Assembly (NCBI RefSeq): GCF_000003815.2
Contig: NC_049980.1
Location: 17,165,912-17,229,911, forward strand
Origin: Branchiostoma floridae
Lineage: Eukaryota > Chordata > Leptocardii > Amphioxiformes > Branchiostomatidae
Length of the DNA stretch: 64,000 nucleotides
Direction: 5' to 3'
Each line of letters starts with the position of its first letter. Position 1 is the first letter of the stretch. A program made the position numbers and the translations under genes. Below the pieces are notes generated by a model, which saw nothing but the letters and a program-made list of their open reading frames with translations, searched no databases and was not told the DNA's origin. This document shows positions 49,946-64,000 of the stretch, in pieces.

Positions 49946-52319
49946 CTATTCTCGCTGCATCATCTTCTGACGAGCAAGCTTCTTCTTGGAGACCTTCTTC
50001 TTAGACACCTCATCCTCAGACTTGGCAATGACCGTCTCCTGCTCACTCAAGATCATCTCGATGTGGCAGGGAGAGCTCATGTAGGCTGCAATGAATAGAA
50101 AGTTGTGTATCTTTCAGAGTGTTTCCTGGTTGCACAGAGTAAATTTAAAACTACTGAATATGTACATGTATACATTTTGTGTACTTGATTACAACTGAAC
50201 TATGTTGACATTCTCAAACTTATGAATACTAACAGCTCTACAATGTGCGTACAAAACAAAACAAAATAGAAGCAATGTTTGGAATCTACCAACCTACAAT
50301 GCCTTTTTGAAAAATGAAAGTGACCCAGTATTTTTTATACCATCATGTCACAAAATATCAATTCTATAAACTTTAAGAACCCTGACTTCTAAACCTGTTA
50401 CATCAATCAAAGAAATGTAACTGGGTGATTATGACATACAAATACTGTACGTACGATTGATACGGCCGTGGGCTCTGTATGTTCTGCGCCTCATCTTGGC
50501 AGCCCGGTTCACCTGGATGTGTTCCACCATCAGAGAATCCACATCAAGACCCTGCATCATGTACATACAAAGTCAACCATCAAGTTCTCCTTACGAGAAA
50601 TAAATTCTGAATCTGAATCATTAAATAAATATGTTACACACTCTTCTTTCCATAGCTGTGAGTGACATGGTACAGTACCTTGAATTCAGCATTGCTCTCT
50701 GCATTCTTCAGCAGTTGCAGCAGGAATTCTGCACTTTTCTTGGGCCAACGTCCCTGAGTCCAACGCCAGGCCTTGCACTACAACAAAGCATCACAACCAG
50801 AATTTCATTAACCCAGAAATGAAAAGGCCATAAACACAGAAACATCAGAAAAATGGAAGAAAAATAATACATGAATGAGTGACAAAAGTCAAAAGCACAA
50901 TAAATTACAGATTAAAAATGTATACATCTTGCCCTTCCAACAGCACCTATCAACATCAAAGCCAATTATGTAAGTTCTTTAAAGCTCTTACCTGTGCCTT
51001 GCGTCCCACACCACCATTGTACCTGCGGAAGGGCACAATCTGCTTTTTGGCAGTGACATCTTTCAGGAAACGGGTGGCTTTGCGGATGTGCATGCCCTTG
51101 ATTGCATTGGCCGTTTCGCGGGTATTCTGTTCATGGGAGCATAAGTAGGTATTTTATTGATGTGCAGGTGAATATGCTCAAAATTATTTTGAAACTTGCA
51201 GTCAGAAGACAAGGTTGCAGCTTTTTGTAACACTTCTGTATGTCAAACATGAGCATTTTACAAACATCAAATGGCACTAATATTGTATTGGTACACTGGA
51301 AAGTTGGTGAGCAAAACCTTAACCATTAAACTGCCAGAGTTTCAGCCTTATAAAATGCTATCAGTGCCAGGGTTGGCCGCTGACCTCCCCAAAGAAACCC
51401 CCGAACAAGGCCCAAGTCCCTAACTTCTGGGGTTCTTGCGCTACACGTGCGCAAAGCTGCTACTTCGGGGGAATACACTATCCCGGATATATCTGGGCAC
51501 AACACACAGGACATGTATATGTGTGCCGGATCGGATATATCCAGGTTTGGCAGTTTAAGGGTTAAGTTCTAGCTTCAAAGCTGATACAGCCTACAATGTG
51601 TTCTGTTAGTAGTTCCACGTAAGTTGATGGTGACTATGCAGTGATAATTATCTAGAAATGGCAGTATTTACCTTGAAGTGCACCCGCAAGTTTGAGCCAC
51701 GGGCTTTACATGCTGCAAGGAGGAAGAAATAAAAACTAAATGTTGGTTACTTATTACATACGTGACTGAATCAGTCACATTTTTTCATTTGCTGTATTTG
51801 TGTATATTTCTGTTTTGTTTCATCAGGGTAGCTCTCCTCAAGTATCTGAGCATTGATTGGCAGAGAGGCCCCAGATCATGGCTGGATACACACATACAGA
51901 CAACAATATATACATCACATATCTAGGCATCAAATTACATGTACAGCATTGTCTTCTATACTTCTGTTAGTAACCTATGCCAGATCCTAAGGTTTGGAGA
52001 TCAGAGGTCATTAACTACTCTTTCTTACAGCATTTTGAATGTTTGTATGATGGACGAGTGTTTTTTTACTACACCTCTATAAGCAACTGTTCTTTTGTCA
52101 CATTCTAGTTTCATTCATATGGTGTCGGGTTGAATATGCACAAGTTTTTGATGTTCTGCCAAAGAAGCTTAGGTACTGGGGTAGATTATCATACATAGAC
52201 CTGCAAATAGTTTGTAGAAGAATGCATTTAGCGGCATGACGCTAAATCTTTCCAGGCAAGACAAACTCAGAAGACTTACACTTGGTGGCATTCTCCGGGT
52301 CCAGTGAGTACCTGGTCAT
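49946..52319 (-). CDS. RPL17: 60S ribosomal protein L17 (uL22)
   Basis: Cytosolic large-subunit protein lining the exit tunnel. Six coding exons on the minus strand: 52319-52280, 51712-51672, 51126-50992, 50777-50679, 50551-50455 and 50085-49946. They sum to 552 bp, i.e. 183 residues and a TAG stop, one residue shorter than human as I recall it. It starts [20 protein letters not shown], includes [53 protein letters not shown] and [13 protein letters not shown], and ends with the usual lysine-rich tail [18 protein letters not shown]. All junctions are GT-AG and keep the frame. The ATG sits 16 nt after a CACAG acceptor, showing that a noncoding 5' exon is spliced on (proposed at 54698-54722). 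Introns hold a piggyBac-like MITE and a nested mariner/LINE insertion. No guide snoRNA was convincingly identified in the introns. Confidence 0.97.
51323..51561. mobile_element. 239-bp piggyBac-like MITE in an RPL17 intron
   Basis: Terminal inverted repeats CCATTAAACTGCCA and TGGCAGTTTAAGGG (one mismatch) are flanked by TTAA on both sides (51319-51322 and 51562-51565), the hallmark target site of piggyBac transposons, whose ends also begin CC. The interior is GC-rich and non-coding. Confidence 0.75.
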
Positions 52320-52388
52320 GGTGATGGTCAGTTACCTGTGATTTAGAAATAAACAGCTGTCAAATTGTGGTTCATCGAGATGTCTGTA

Positions 52389-54055
52389 CAGTCAAACCTG
52401 TCTATAGCGGCCACTCAAGGGACTGGTAAAAATTGGCCACTATAGAGAGGTGGCCACTATAGAGAATACGCTAATTAATTCACCACAAGCAATAAGTTAC
52501 ACATGGTTTTAGTACCCACTGATCTTTCTTCACATAATACAGTACTGTACATGTACTGCAATGATTTTTACACTATACGTATTAAGAAAACAAAAGCTAT
52601 AAAAAGTTTTAAATGTTCTACAGTTGATATTGTCTGGAGAGACCGGTACCGTCATATTTCTTTTATCTTTCGTCTTCTATCCTTTGATACTTCGCCGTCC
52701 GTGTGTTCCCGCTCGCGTTCACACGTCAGATTCGCCCATTATGCTAATGTGGTACTCACAAGAAAAGTAACGTCATTTTAGACTTATCTCTTAATAAATG
52801 TAAGAATAAAATCCACCATAGTCTGAAGTTCATATCATTTTGTCTTTGTAACAATTTATTTAGAAATTTTTGTGATGTAAATATTGGTGTCGTCTATTGA
52901 CCTTATATGACCTCATTTGTCAGCGGGTTTGGGTAGCGCCAGTTTACGAAGTTTTGTTTTGAAAATAAGTCAAAGAGGTTTTAAATCCGGCGTAGGGTGA
53001 CGATACGGCCGCTGTATATGGCCGAACGCGTGCCGAAACATACATCAGCGGTCCGCGTGGCCGTAATCACAGGATGTCACAGGATGATCCTTAACGGCAA
53101 GAAGAGCATGCAGCTTCAAATTTGCTTTTGCAAAAGCATTCCGACGCCACCTACTCTGATTCTAGGGGGGGAAGCAGTACCCGTCGTGGAGTCAGCTAAA
53201 GGTCTAGGATTCATCCTTGACAGAGGTCTAACCCTCAACGACCAGGTTACGTCGATGGTGACCAAGGGCTCACGCAGACTTTACTACCTACGTGTCCTAA
53301 CCAAACAAGGCATGTCGGTGTCCGACCTTGTACAGGTGTATACGGCCCTGGTCAGGCCCGTACTTGAGTATGGCCATGTTCTCTTAGTTGGTTGCACCAA
53401 ACAACAAGAACAGTTAATCGAGAAAGTGCAAAGGAGAGCACTAAAGATCATCTCTCTGGGTGGCAGGAGAAGTGTTCCGGATTTGCCCACACTCAAGGAG
53501 AGACGTGAACTCGCTGCCATTAAGCTACTCAAGCAAATGATGAACCCGGATCACCCGCTACATGACATGGTCCCTCCGGTCAGGTCAGAGGTCACTGGAA
53601 GGTCACTTCGAAGCTCATGTAGTATCTCCGTCCCAAAAGCAAGGACCTCCAGACTGCGCAACTCATTCCTACACTATACAATCAGACAGTACAACAAATC
53701 AATGACTGGTGCCTAAGTGTTTTATTTGTCCATGTACTGTGTATGTCATGCGTACTGTACATGTTGTCTAGTCGTTGTAAGTATTCACTCTGAGTCACAT
53801 TGTAAAGATCAACGGCATTCAGAGATGCTTCTGCTAAGAATTAATCTCTGTAAGGTTGATTTTAATGAATAAAGAAAGAAAGAAAGTAATCGGCAGTGTT
53901 TTTGTACCTGCGGGACCGGAAATCGTGTGGCCGTGTTGGACAGGTGGCCGGTAAGCCTATTTCTTAATCATTACGAATCCAAGGGACCGACAAAAAGTGG
54001 CCACTATGGGCAGGTGGCCATTATGCAAAGGTGGCCGCTAATACAGGTTTGACTG
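52389..54055. mobile_element. Mariner-type element (copy 2), interrupted by a LINE
   Basis: Left end CAGTCAAACCTGTCTATAGC and right end GCTAATACAGGTTTGACTG form inverted repeats of about 25 bp (continuing into GCGGCCAC). They are flanked by TA on both sides, the Tc1/mariner target site. It matches copy 1 (25775-26368) along its right side. A LINE fragment at 53069-53885 lies inside, so the original element was about 850 bp. It lies in the 5'UTR intron of RPL17. Confidence 0.8.
53069..53885 (+). mobile_element. 5'-truncated LINE fragment nested in the mariner-type element
   Basis: A frame from about 53089 to the TAA at 53714-53716 encodes the end of a non-LTR reverse transcriptase (LNGKKSMQLQICF, VESAKGLGFILDRGLTLND, VYTALVRPVLEYGHVL, KVQRRALKIISLGGRRS). 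It ends AATAAAGAAAGAAAGAAAG, a short-repeat tail as in CR1/L2-type LINEs. GTAATC occurs directly before (53063-53068) and after (53886-53891), a probable target duplication. It is antisense to RPL17 and too short to move. Confidence 0.8.
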
Positions 54056-54697
54056 TATCAACTTGAACAAGTCTAACACTAAAAAGGTACCATTATAGTT
54101 TGATCTAGTGACCATTCAATCATAAATTCCTTGCTATAGTCAACATTATGACATGGTAGGCAACGTACAGAGTTGACACAAATCAAAGATGTTAAGATGG
54201 TTCCAAGTGACGAGTATTTCTGGGTTTTGTTGGAAGTGTTATGCACCATCATGACCATGCATGGGTCACTTCACAACTCTCCACGTTGACACTAACACAA
54301 GTACAACTAACGTTACACCACAGTCCTGAAATTCTACAACTTGCGATTGAATTAAATGTTTTATGAACAGCTATCAAAAGATTGAAATTTCTGGTGTATT
54401 CATGCTTGGATATACGCTTGCAATTCATCCTCTGAGAATATCACCCAATTATTGGGTATAGATATATTTGTATCGGCCTAACAAATTTCTATCATGGCAG
54501 GAGCCCACGAAGGAAACATCGACTGCTACCAATGTGTGATATTTCCCCATGACAAACCGAGTTGATGCAACTTTGGTCTGAAACGATTCTAGAAAGTGTA
54601 AAGTAGATCTGAGTCAACGTTCTGAGTATGTATGTACAGAGAAAGGAGCAGGATGCCGTGGATTGTGAGAATGTTCACATTTCGTCCTCCATCTTAC

Positions 54698-54722
54698 CTG
54701 AACCCACCGACGAAAGAGGAAG
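54698..54722 (-). promoter_or_regulatory. RPL17 5'TOP noncoding exon
   Basis: On the minus strand CTTCCTCTTTCG begins at 54722 and leads after 25 nt to a strong donor, CAG/GTAAGA (donor at 54697). A C followed by an uninterrupted pyrimidine tract is the terminal oligopyrimidine start of ribosomal protein mRNAs. It would splice to the acceptor 16 nt before the RPL17 ATG. It places transcription start at about 54722 and makes translation likely to respond to mTOR/LARP1, by analogy with the class. Confidence 0.7.
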
Positions 54723-55260
54723 TGCAGGGGATTGTGGGTATATTATCGGGGGACTATCACTAACTATCGGAATATGCAGGGTAAGGTTATTGTTTGCTAC
54801 TTGCACTTTAAAACCGCCTAAAATACTGATATCATGCGCATGATTGAGAATGAGTCTGTGGATCAGAGAAAGCCACAATTGCAAAGAATTTAATGGTTAT
54901 TTCTGAAATCGGCGAAGGTCCTATCAACTATATAATGAATTTTCCCTCCTAGCTGGCTTTTTCTTTAATCCCGAATGTGTTACACTGACTGACCGGTGAT
55001 TGGCTACTTGTATTGAAGATACAAATTTCATTGGTTAAAATTTTGTTCAACCCAAAGAACATTGGTTGAGAACTCTGTACTGATTAGCTAAAGCATATTA
55101 TGGGTTATGTGGGGGAGAAAGTGTCCGGATAGTCCCAGTCGGACGTTGGGGATGCTTGGGTGTCGTACTGGAGTCTACACTTTCTGCTGTTGTATCTGCC
55201 TGGCGGTATAGCGTACACCACACTGAAACACTGAACTAATTCTGTAAATTTGAAAGTGAA
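54723..55260. promoter_or_regulatory. Head-to-head RPL17/MAP2K1 promoter with three phased CCAAT boxes
   Basis: This 538-bp interval separates the RPL17 TOP exon (minus) from the MEK start codon (plus). Inverted CCAAT boxes (ATTGG) lie at 54999-55003, 55030-55034 and 55061-55065, spaced 31 bp each time, about three helical turns, an arrangement expected for cooperative NF-Y binding. No TATA box is seen. The MEK 5'UTR occupies the last part. Confidence 0.6.
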
Positions 55261-59955
<4,695 letters not shown>

Positions 59956-60036
59956 TGATGTCACAAGATGATATGGTATCTGTATCTGTAAAGTCAGTTC
60001 TACCACCCATTGGCATAACACACTAGCTCTGATGTT

Positions 60037-60968
60037 TATAGGGCTTATTCAGTCACGTGATCCTCCCCCTAGCAACGAGCGAAGTCAGCCATTTTGGTGT
60101 ACCACAGTCAGCCCGCTTGCAGTGGGGCCCTATGCAACTCGCCGTAAAAATTGTAAATATTTCCCAAGCAATGCACCATTTCCGTTCAAAACGTTTAGTT
60201 TCACAATCACAGTGTTTTGTCTTGGCGTGGGATGTTAGTTCTGCATTGGTAAAGCGCACACAGATTGGGTAACAGTAAGATTTGCTTCGCGATTCTCTAG
60301 GAAAGCCGTGCGGGAATGAAAATACGAAGGGAAATTCCGAAAACAAACAGCGGAGTCCATAAACGACAACAGGAGCATGTCCCCTAGTTCTTTCATGAAT
60401 TTCCATGAAAAAAACCCACAATAGTACAAGATGCTAACTGTGTGTGAACAAAAACCGCAGCACAGGATACTATCCTGTGGTCGTCCGACTTCTGAATGTC
60501 GAACTTTCCCGATCACTACGTACTTCTTTGAACTAAATCTCATCCTACACTCCAGTATTTGTCCAGATACTACGTTGTCGCAAGGACTTTTCATCAAGTT
60601 GTTGTAAGCCTGGTACGTTTTTAACTGAGTGTGCAGAAAGTCGTTCACACTCACAGAACAAAATAACAAAGACAAGATCGATGGACTCCGCTGTCACCCT
60701 GTCACTGTTGCCGTGTTCGTAAAGTAGACTGGATCTCCGAAAACTTTCCCTCTCTGATGAAATATGGATAATTTCCATCCGATTTTTGTAGCGAAAATAT
60801 GACTTGAGGTTAGAAGCTCTTTGCATAGTCAAACAGCGTGCAAACGACTTCACTTTCCTCGGATTTAGAGACCTTCAGACACCGAGAATCTTCGCCGGGA
60901 CTGGTGGTACACCAAAATGGCGGCACACGGAGGGAAGGGGTGATGACGTCACGCGAATAAGCCCTATA
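60037..60968. mobile_element. ~930-bp inverted-repeat element in a MEK intron
   Basis: Ends TATAGGGCTTATTC and GAATAAGCCCTATA are exact inverted copies. The similarity extends about 75 bp inward and includes CCATTTTGGTGTACCAC against GTGGTACACCAAAATGG. A TATA or TA target site is possible. The termini carry GTCACGTGAT (left), TGACGTCA (60944-60951) and CCAAAATGGCGGC (right). Minus-strand frames of 100-146 codons inside have no known domain and overlap each other; I reject them as genes. Confidence 0.8.
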
Positions 60969-61799
60969 GTTCAAGGATGCATTTCAATTGTAGTTGGATA
61001 ACGTTAATGTTCCCAAATACTAAACATATATGAAGTACTCATACTCAGATGTACTCCATGTATAGTGCTTATTCCTCTTACCTGCACAGATTCATTTATG
61101 TGGTAAAGTTTTGAAGACTGTATGTCAGGTCTTAATGCTTTTCAGGTTTCTAACACCAGCAGGTGGATTTTTGTTTTGCTTTTGAGGACACCTGATACCA
61201 TAAAATGCAACTGGATATTTGTCAATTCTTTGTTTTCTTTGTTATGTTTCCTTGCCAACTTTACAATAGAAATTTCACTCTACTTTACAGTTATCCATAT
61301 AACAAAAGGTTCATAGTGTCCTCATGTTTTGACAAGGTCGATTTTCAAATTCCCCAGTTATCCTGGTCCAACTGGTGCTTGTGTTGTGAAGTACCTTTCA
61401 ACAGGAATTTTTACGTCCCCTTACTGTAGAACTTGTGACAGAACATCAGAAACCTCTTTTTTGTTTTGCTTGGTATCTTCAAGTGCTGGAAGGATCCTTC
61501 ATAATATATACTCCTAGAAATGTGCCCAATGCCTTGAAAGTTTCTTTGAAAAGTTATTGTCTACACATGTGTAAATTTTGTGCCAAACAGGAAATAAGAC
61601 CATGTATTACGGGCAAAGAGTTGACCTGTCATTGAAAAAATAACTTTAATCGATGAAGCAGGCATAGCAATATATATGCCCATGGTGCTAACCTTCATGT
61701 ACATGTTCACTTAGCAAGAAATACAATGTGATAATGCATACATGTCTTTTATAATTGGTGGCAGCATTGTTATAAGGATGAAAGCTATAAATGTTTCCC

Positions 61800-62169
61800 A
61801 GGGCTCGAAATTTATTTTTTGGAATAGGTGCACTGGTGCACCCAAATCTGAAAATTGGGTGCACCAAAATATTTTTGGGTGCACCACATAAAATAAAGTA
61901 GAATATCAGAAAAACATAATTGCAAACCTACTTATTATAATTAGTAATTTGAACGGAGCTCTTCAGAAATAGGAAGTACTATGACAGTCATTTTATTATC
62001 TTTGTAACAGATGTCAAGAATATGGTGTTTACTTTGTATGCTGACATCTTAGCATACATAAGCCTATCAAAATATTTGGGTGCACCCTGTGCACCTACAG
62101 AAAAAAATTGGGTGCACAGCTCCAATTTTGGGTGCACCTGGGTGCACAAAACCCCAGTATTTCGAGCCC
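61800..62169. mobile_element. ~370-bp hAT-like MITE with 8-bp duplication
   Basis: Ends AGGGCTCGAAAT and ATTTCGAGCCC are inverted and flanked by the exact 8-mer TGTTTCCC (61792-61799 and 62170-62177), matching the hAT rule. Subterminal regions hold at least six copies of GGTGCAC(C) in both orientations, likely transposase-binding sites. Non-coding; in a MEK intron. Confidence 0.8.
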
Positions 62170-62177
62170 TGTTTCCC

Positions 62178-63714
62178 GTAGTGTGGTTTTGTTTACATTT
62201 TGCCTAAATTTGGGACTAGAAATCAGATATAAACATTGGCTGCTTACTCCTATCATTGTATGATAAATAATGGTGAAATAACTGGTACGGAGGGTCTGAA
62301 GCACCAGTTACATGTATGTACAGAATACAAAAATAATCCATGGAACTACAGTATATGGGCACATTGTAACAGGTATGCTAGATCTATGCACCTTATCAGA
62401 AGCTTGATAATCTTTTCAGCTCTCCTTGGAACAGACAAACAAGAAAACAACAAGCAAACATCAGAGAATATCAGAAAAATTAACATTTGTATTGGAATTG
62501 AGATTATGATTATGAATAATTCTCAGTCACCATCTTAAAGTTTAAATATCTAAAAGGTATTGTAGTGAAACCAAAAGTGTGAAGCAGTGACTTAAAGACA
62601 TTTTGATGTAAGCCCAATTTGATGTTGTCAGCCTTGTACAATGTATATTATCAGTAGGGTCAGAGGTGTGACAAGTTTGTCTCTACCATAGCCCTGCAAA
62701 TTGTATTGGTAGGTGTTACAGTGTCACACTTACTCCAGCAAAGGGAATATTTGAGCTATGAAGTATTCATATGCGTAGCAGTGGATTGTGCTGGGTGTAG
62801 TGAAGTATGGCCTTGGGGTCATAAATTATGCATTGAAGATGCCCTTTTTATGTTCAGAGGGTTTGCTGCGAAGGCTTCAGACAGTAATGAAACACGAGGT
62901 CACCAAAGACTATTACTGTATGAGACAACTTGGTACAACTGTTATTCATATAATGTACATTCTAGACATATCATGAGAAATGGCCATGTGTTCTATGAAT
63001 TCCTCTTTTAGTTTCATTTTTACATTAGTTGTTCTCCTTGGTTGTTCCATCAAAAGGTATCACTTCTAATTCTATTTCTAATATTAACAGATGAGTGTGT
63101 TTCTAATCTGGTATAAATTGCTTTTGTTCAGTGACTTTAGTTTTGTTTATGGGAAGGCCAATGCCAGATTATTCTAGAAGACTGCATTGCTCTCACTGAA
63201 ACCTTTCAATAAGACTTGTGTTTTCCCCAAAGCTATTTGCTATCATAGGGTTGCACTGGCACAGTTTCAACTCGATGGATGTCATTAGAAACATGTTATG
63301 CCAGGAACAATTGGGGGCCTAAGGAAAGGGGATCCACACAATGTCCACCTGTATTCATGTATGATATTGTGCACAAATTCTGTAGAATCCTTTTTGGCAA
63401 CAACACATCTTTTTTTGTCCTGAATACGTCCTACTGTCACAGTCTTCACATTGAGTTTTAGAACGTTAAATTTCCCAAATCCATGCATATATTACAATTT
63501 CAGACCTCCTTGCCAGATGGATCTTATACAGTTTCAAATTATCCAGATTTGCGATTTGTCATCATGAACACAAAAATGGCGTAAATCTAGCGTACATAGT
63601 TTGTTGCATCACACAGGAAAATGAAAGTTATTTGCGTTGATTCAGATATTTTGGCTGTGTTTTTGACTTGTGTTTTTAAAATTTGTTTTAAAAGCTGCCA
63701 ACTCGAGTTCTCAC
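62178..63714. other. MEK intron, nothing further recognised
   Basis: A/T-rich intronic sequence between the hAT-like MITE and the Myb/SANT remnant. No MEK exon (the next should encode a GGSLD-type stretch) was found before the window end. Confidence 0.5.
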
Positions 63715-63992
63715 TGGTCGACTGAGGAAACTGTGTCTGTTCTATTTGTGTCTGTTTCTTCTATTTGGGCAAGGAGCTTTATCAAAAGCTCCTTGATTTG
63801 GGTCAATTTTGAGGGGATCAGGAGATCCAGAGCCTTTATGGCAGATTTTGGAACAAATATCTATTGGAGGGCATGAGGGAACATGGCTTCAGCATGACAG
63901 CCATACAGTGCCGATCGAAGACCAAAAATCTGACGCAGAAGTACAAGGCTGTACAAGATCACAACATTATCATACCTTTTACACTGAACTGA
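63715..63992 (+). pseudogene. Decayed Myb/SANT-like DNA-binding domain
   Basis: From 63816 a frame reads GDQEIQSLYGRFWNKYL, then EGMREHGFSMTAIQCRSKTK and NLTQKYKAVQDHN, ending TGA at 63990-63992. This is the second half of the Myb/SANT-like (MADF/trihelix-type) domain common in Harbinger-associated and MSANTD proteins: the A.QCRSK.KNL...YK signature is clear. The first half (HWSTEET at 63712; a LLDLGQF-like piece near 63790) is split over other frames with a TGA at 63810. It is therefore probably a broken copy inside the MEK intron. An alternative is a separate gene continuing past the window, or assembly errors. Confidence 0.6.
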
Positions 63993-64000
63993 AATGGTTA

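Noticed and set aside
51765-51835. C/D snoRNA candidate on the minus strand of an RPL17 intron (CTGATGAAAC ... CTGATTC)
   Set aside because: C- and D-like boxes are present, but no terminal stem or recognisable rRNA guide was found. RPL17 introns host snoRNAs in vertebrates, so a proper search is still reasonable.
60053-60853. Overlapping minus-strand frames of 102-146 codons
   Set aside because: Contained in an inverted-repeat element, mutually overlapping, no recognised domain (a THAP or transposase domain was looked for by eye).

Overview
This is eukaryotic nuclear DNA from an animal. Genes are split by many GT-AG introns, intergenic DNA is rich in short inverted-repeat transposons, and four runs of N mark scaffold gaps. 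The proteins (lysosomal glucosylceramidase, chondroitin sulfate synthase, ribosomal protein L17/uL22, MEK1/2) are close to their vertebrate relatives, but introns are compact and the repeats are not vertebrate-like. An invertebrate deuterostome, most likely amphioxus (Branchiostoma), is my inference; no marker in the window proves it.

Layout. (1) 267-4897 (+): last nine coding exons of a GBA1-type glucosylceramidase, with a 5'-truncated non-LTR retrotransposon in one intron. (2) 7074-36463 (-): a complete three-exon CHSY1-type chondroitin synthase, convergent with GBA1. Its first intron is about 25 kb and holds only repeats that I can recognise; its second intron carries a ~260-bp tandem repeat. 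(3) 36.6-49.9 kb: a gap-broken region that looks empty at first. It holds a set of small, phase-compatible exons on the + strand that would encode a signal peptide, one six-cysteine TNF-receptor-type module (Fn14/TACI/BCMA-like), a stalk, a transmembrane helix and a short tail. This is the most interesting candidate in the window. (4) 49946-54722 (-): RPL17 with six coding exons plus a 5'TOP-like noncoding exon; its 5'UTR intron holds a mariner-type element with a LINE inserted in it. (5) 55261-59940 onward (+): the 5' part of MAP2K1/2 (MEK), head-to-head with RPL17 across a ~540-bp shared promoter that carries three inverted CCAAT boxes spaced exactly 31 bp apart. One MEK exon is partly lost in a gap and carries an apparent 1-base deletion. 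The rest of MEK lies beyond the window.

The genes do not form one pathway: lysosomal sphingolipid breakdown, glycosaminoglycan synthesis, translation and ERK signalling are simply neighbours. The other theme is transposon structure. At least eight non-autonomous inverted-repeat elements can be bounded from their termini and, in several cases, from exact target-site duplications. No tRNA, rRNA or CRISPR was seen.
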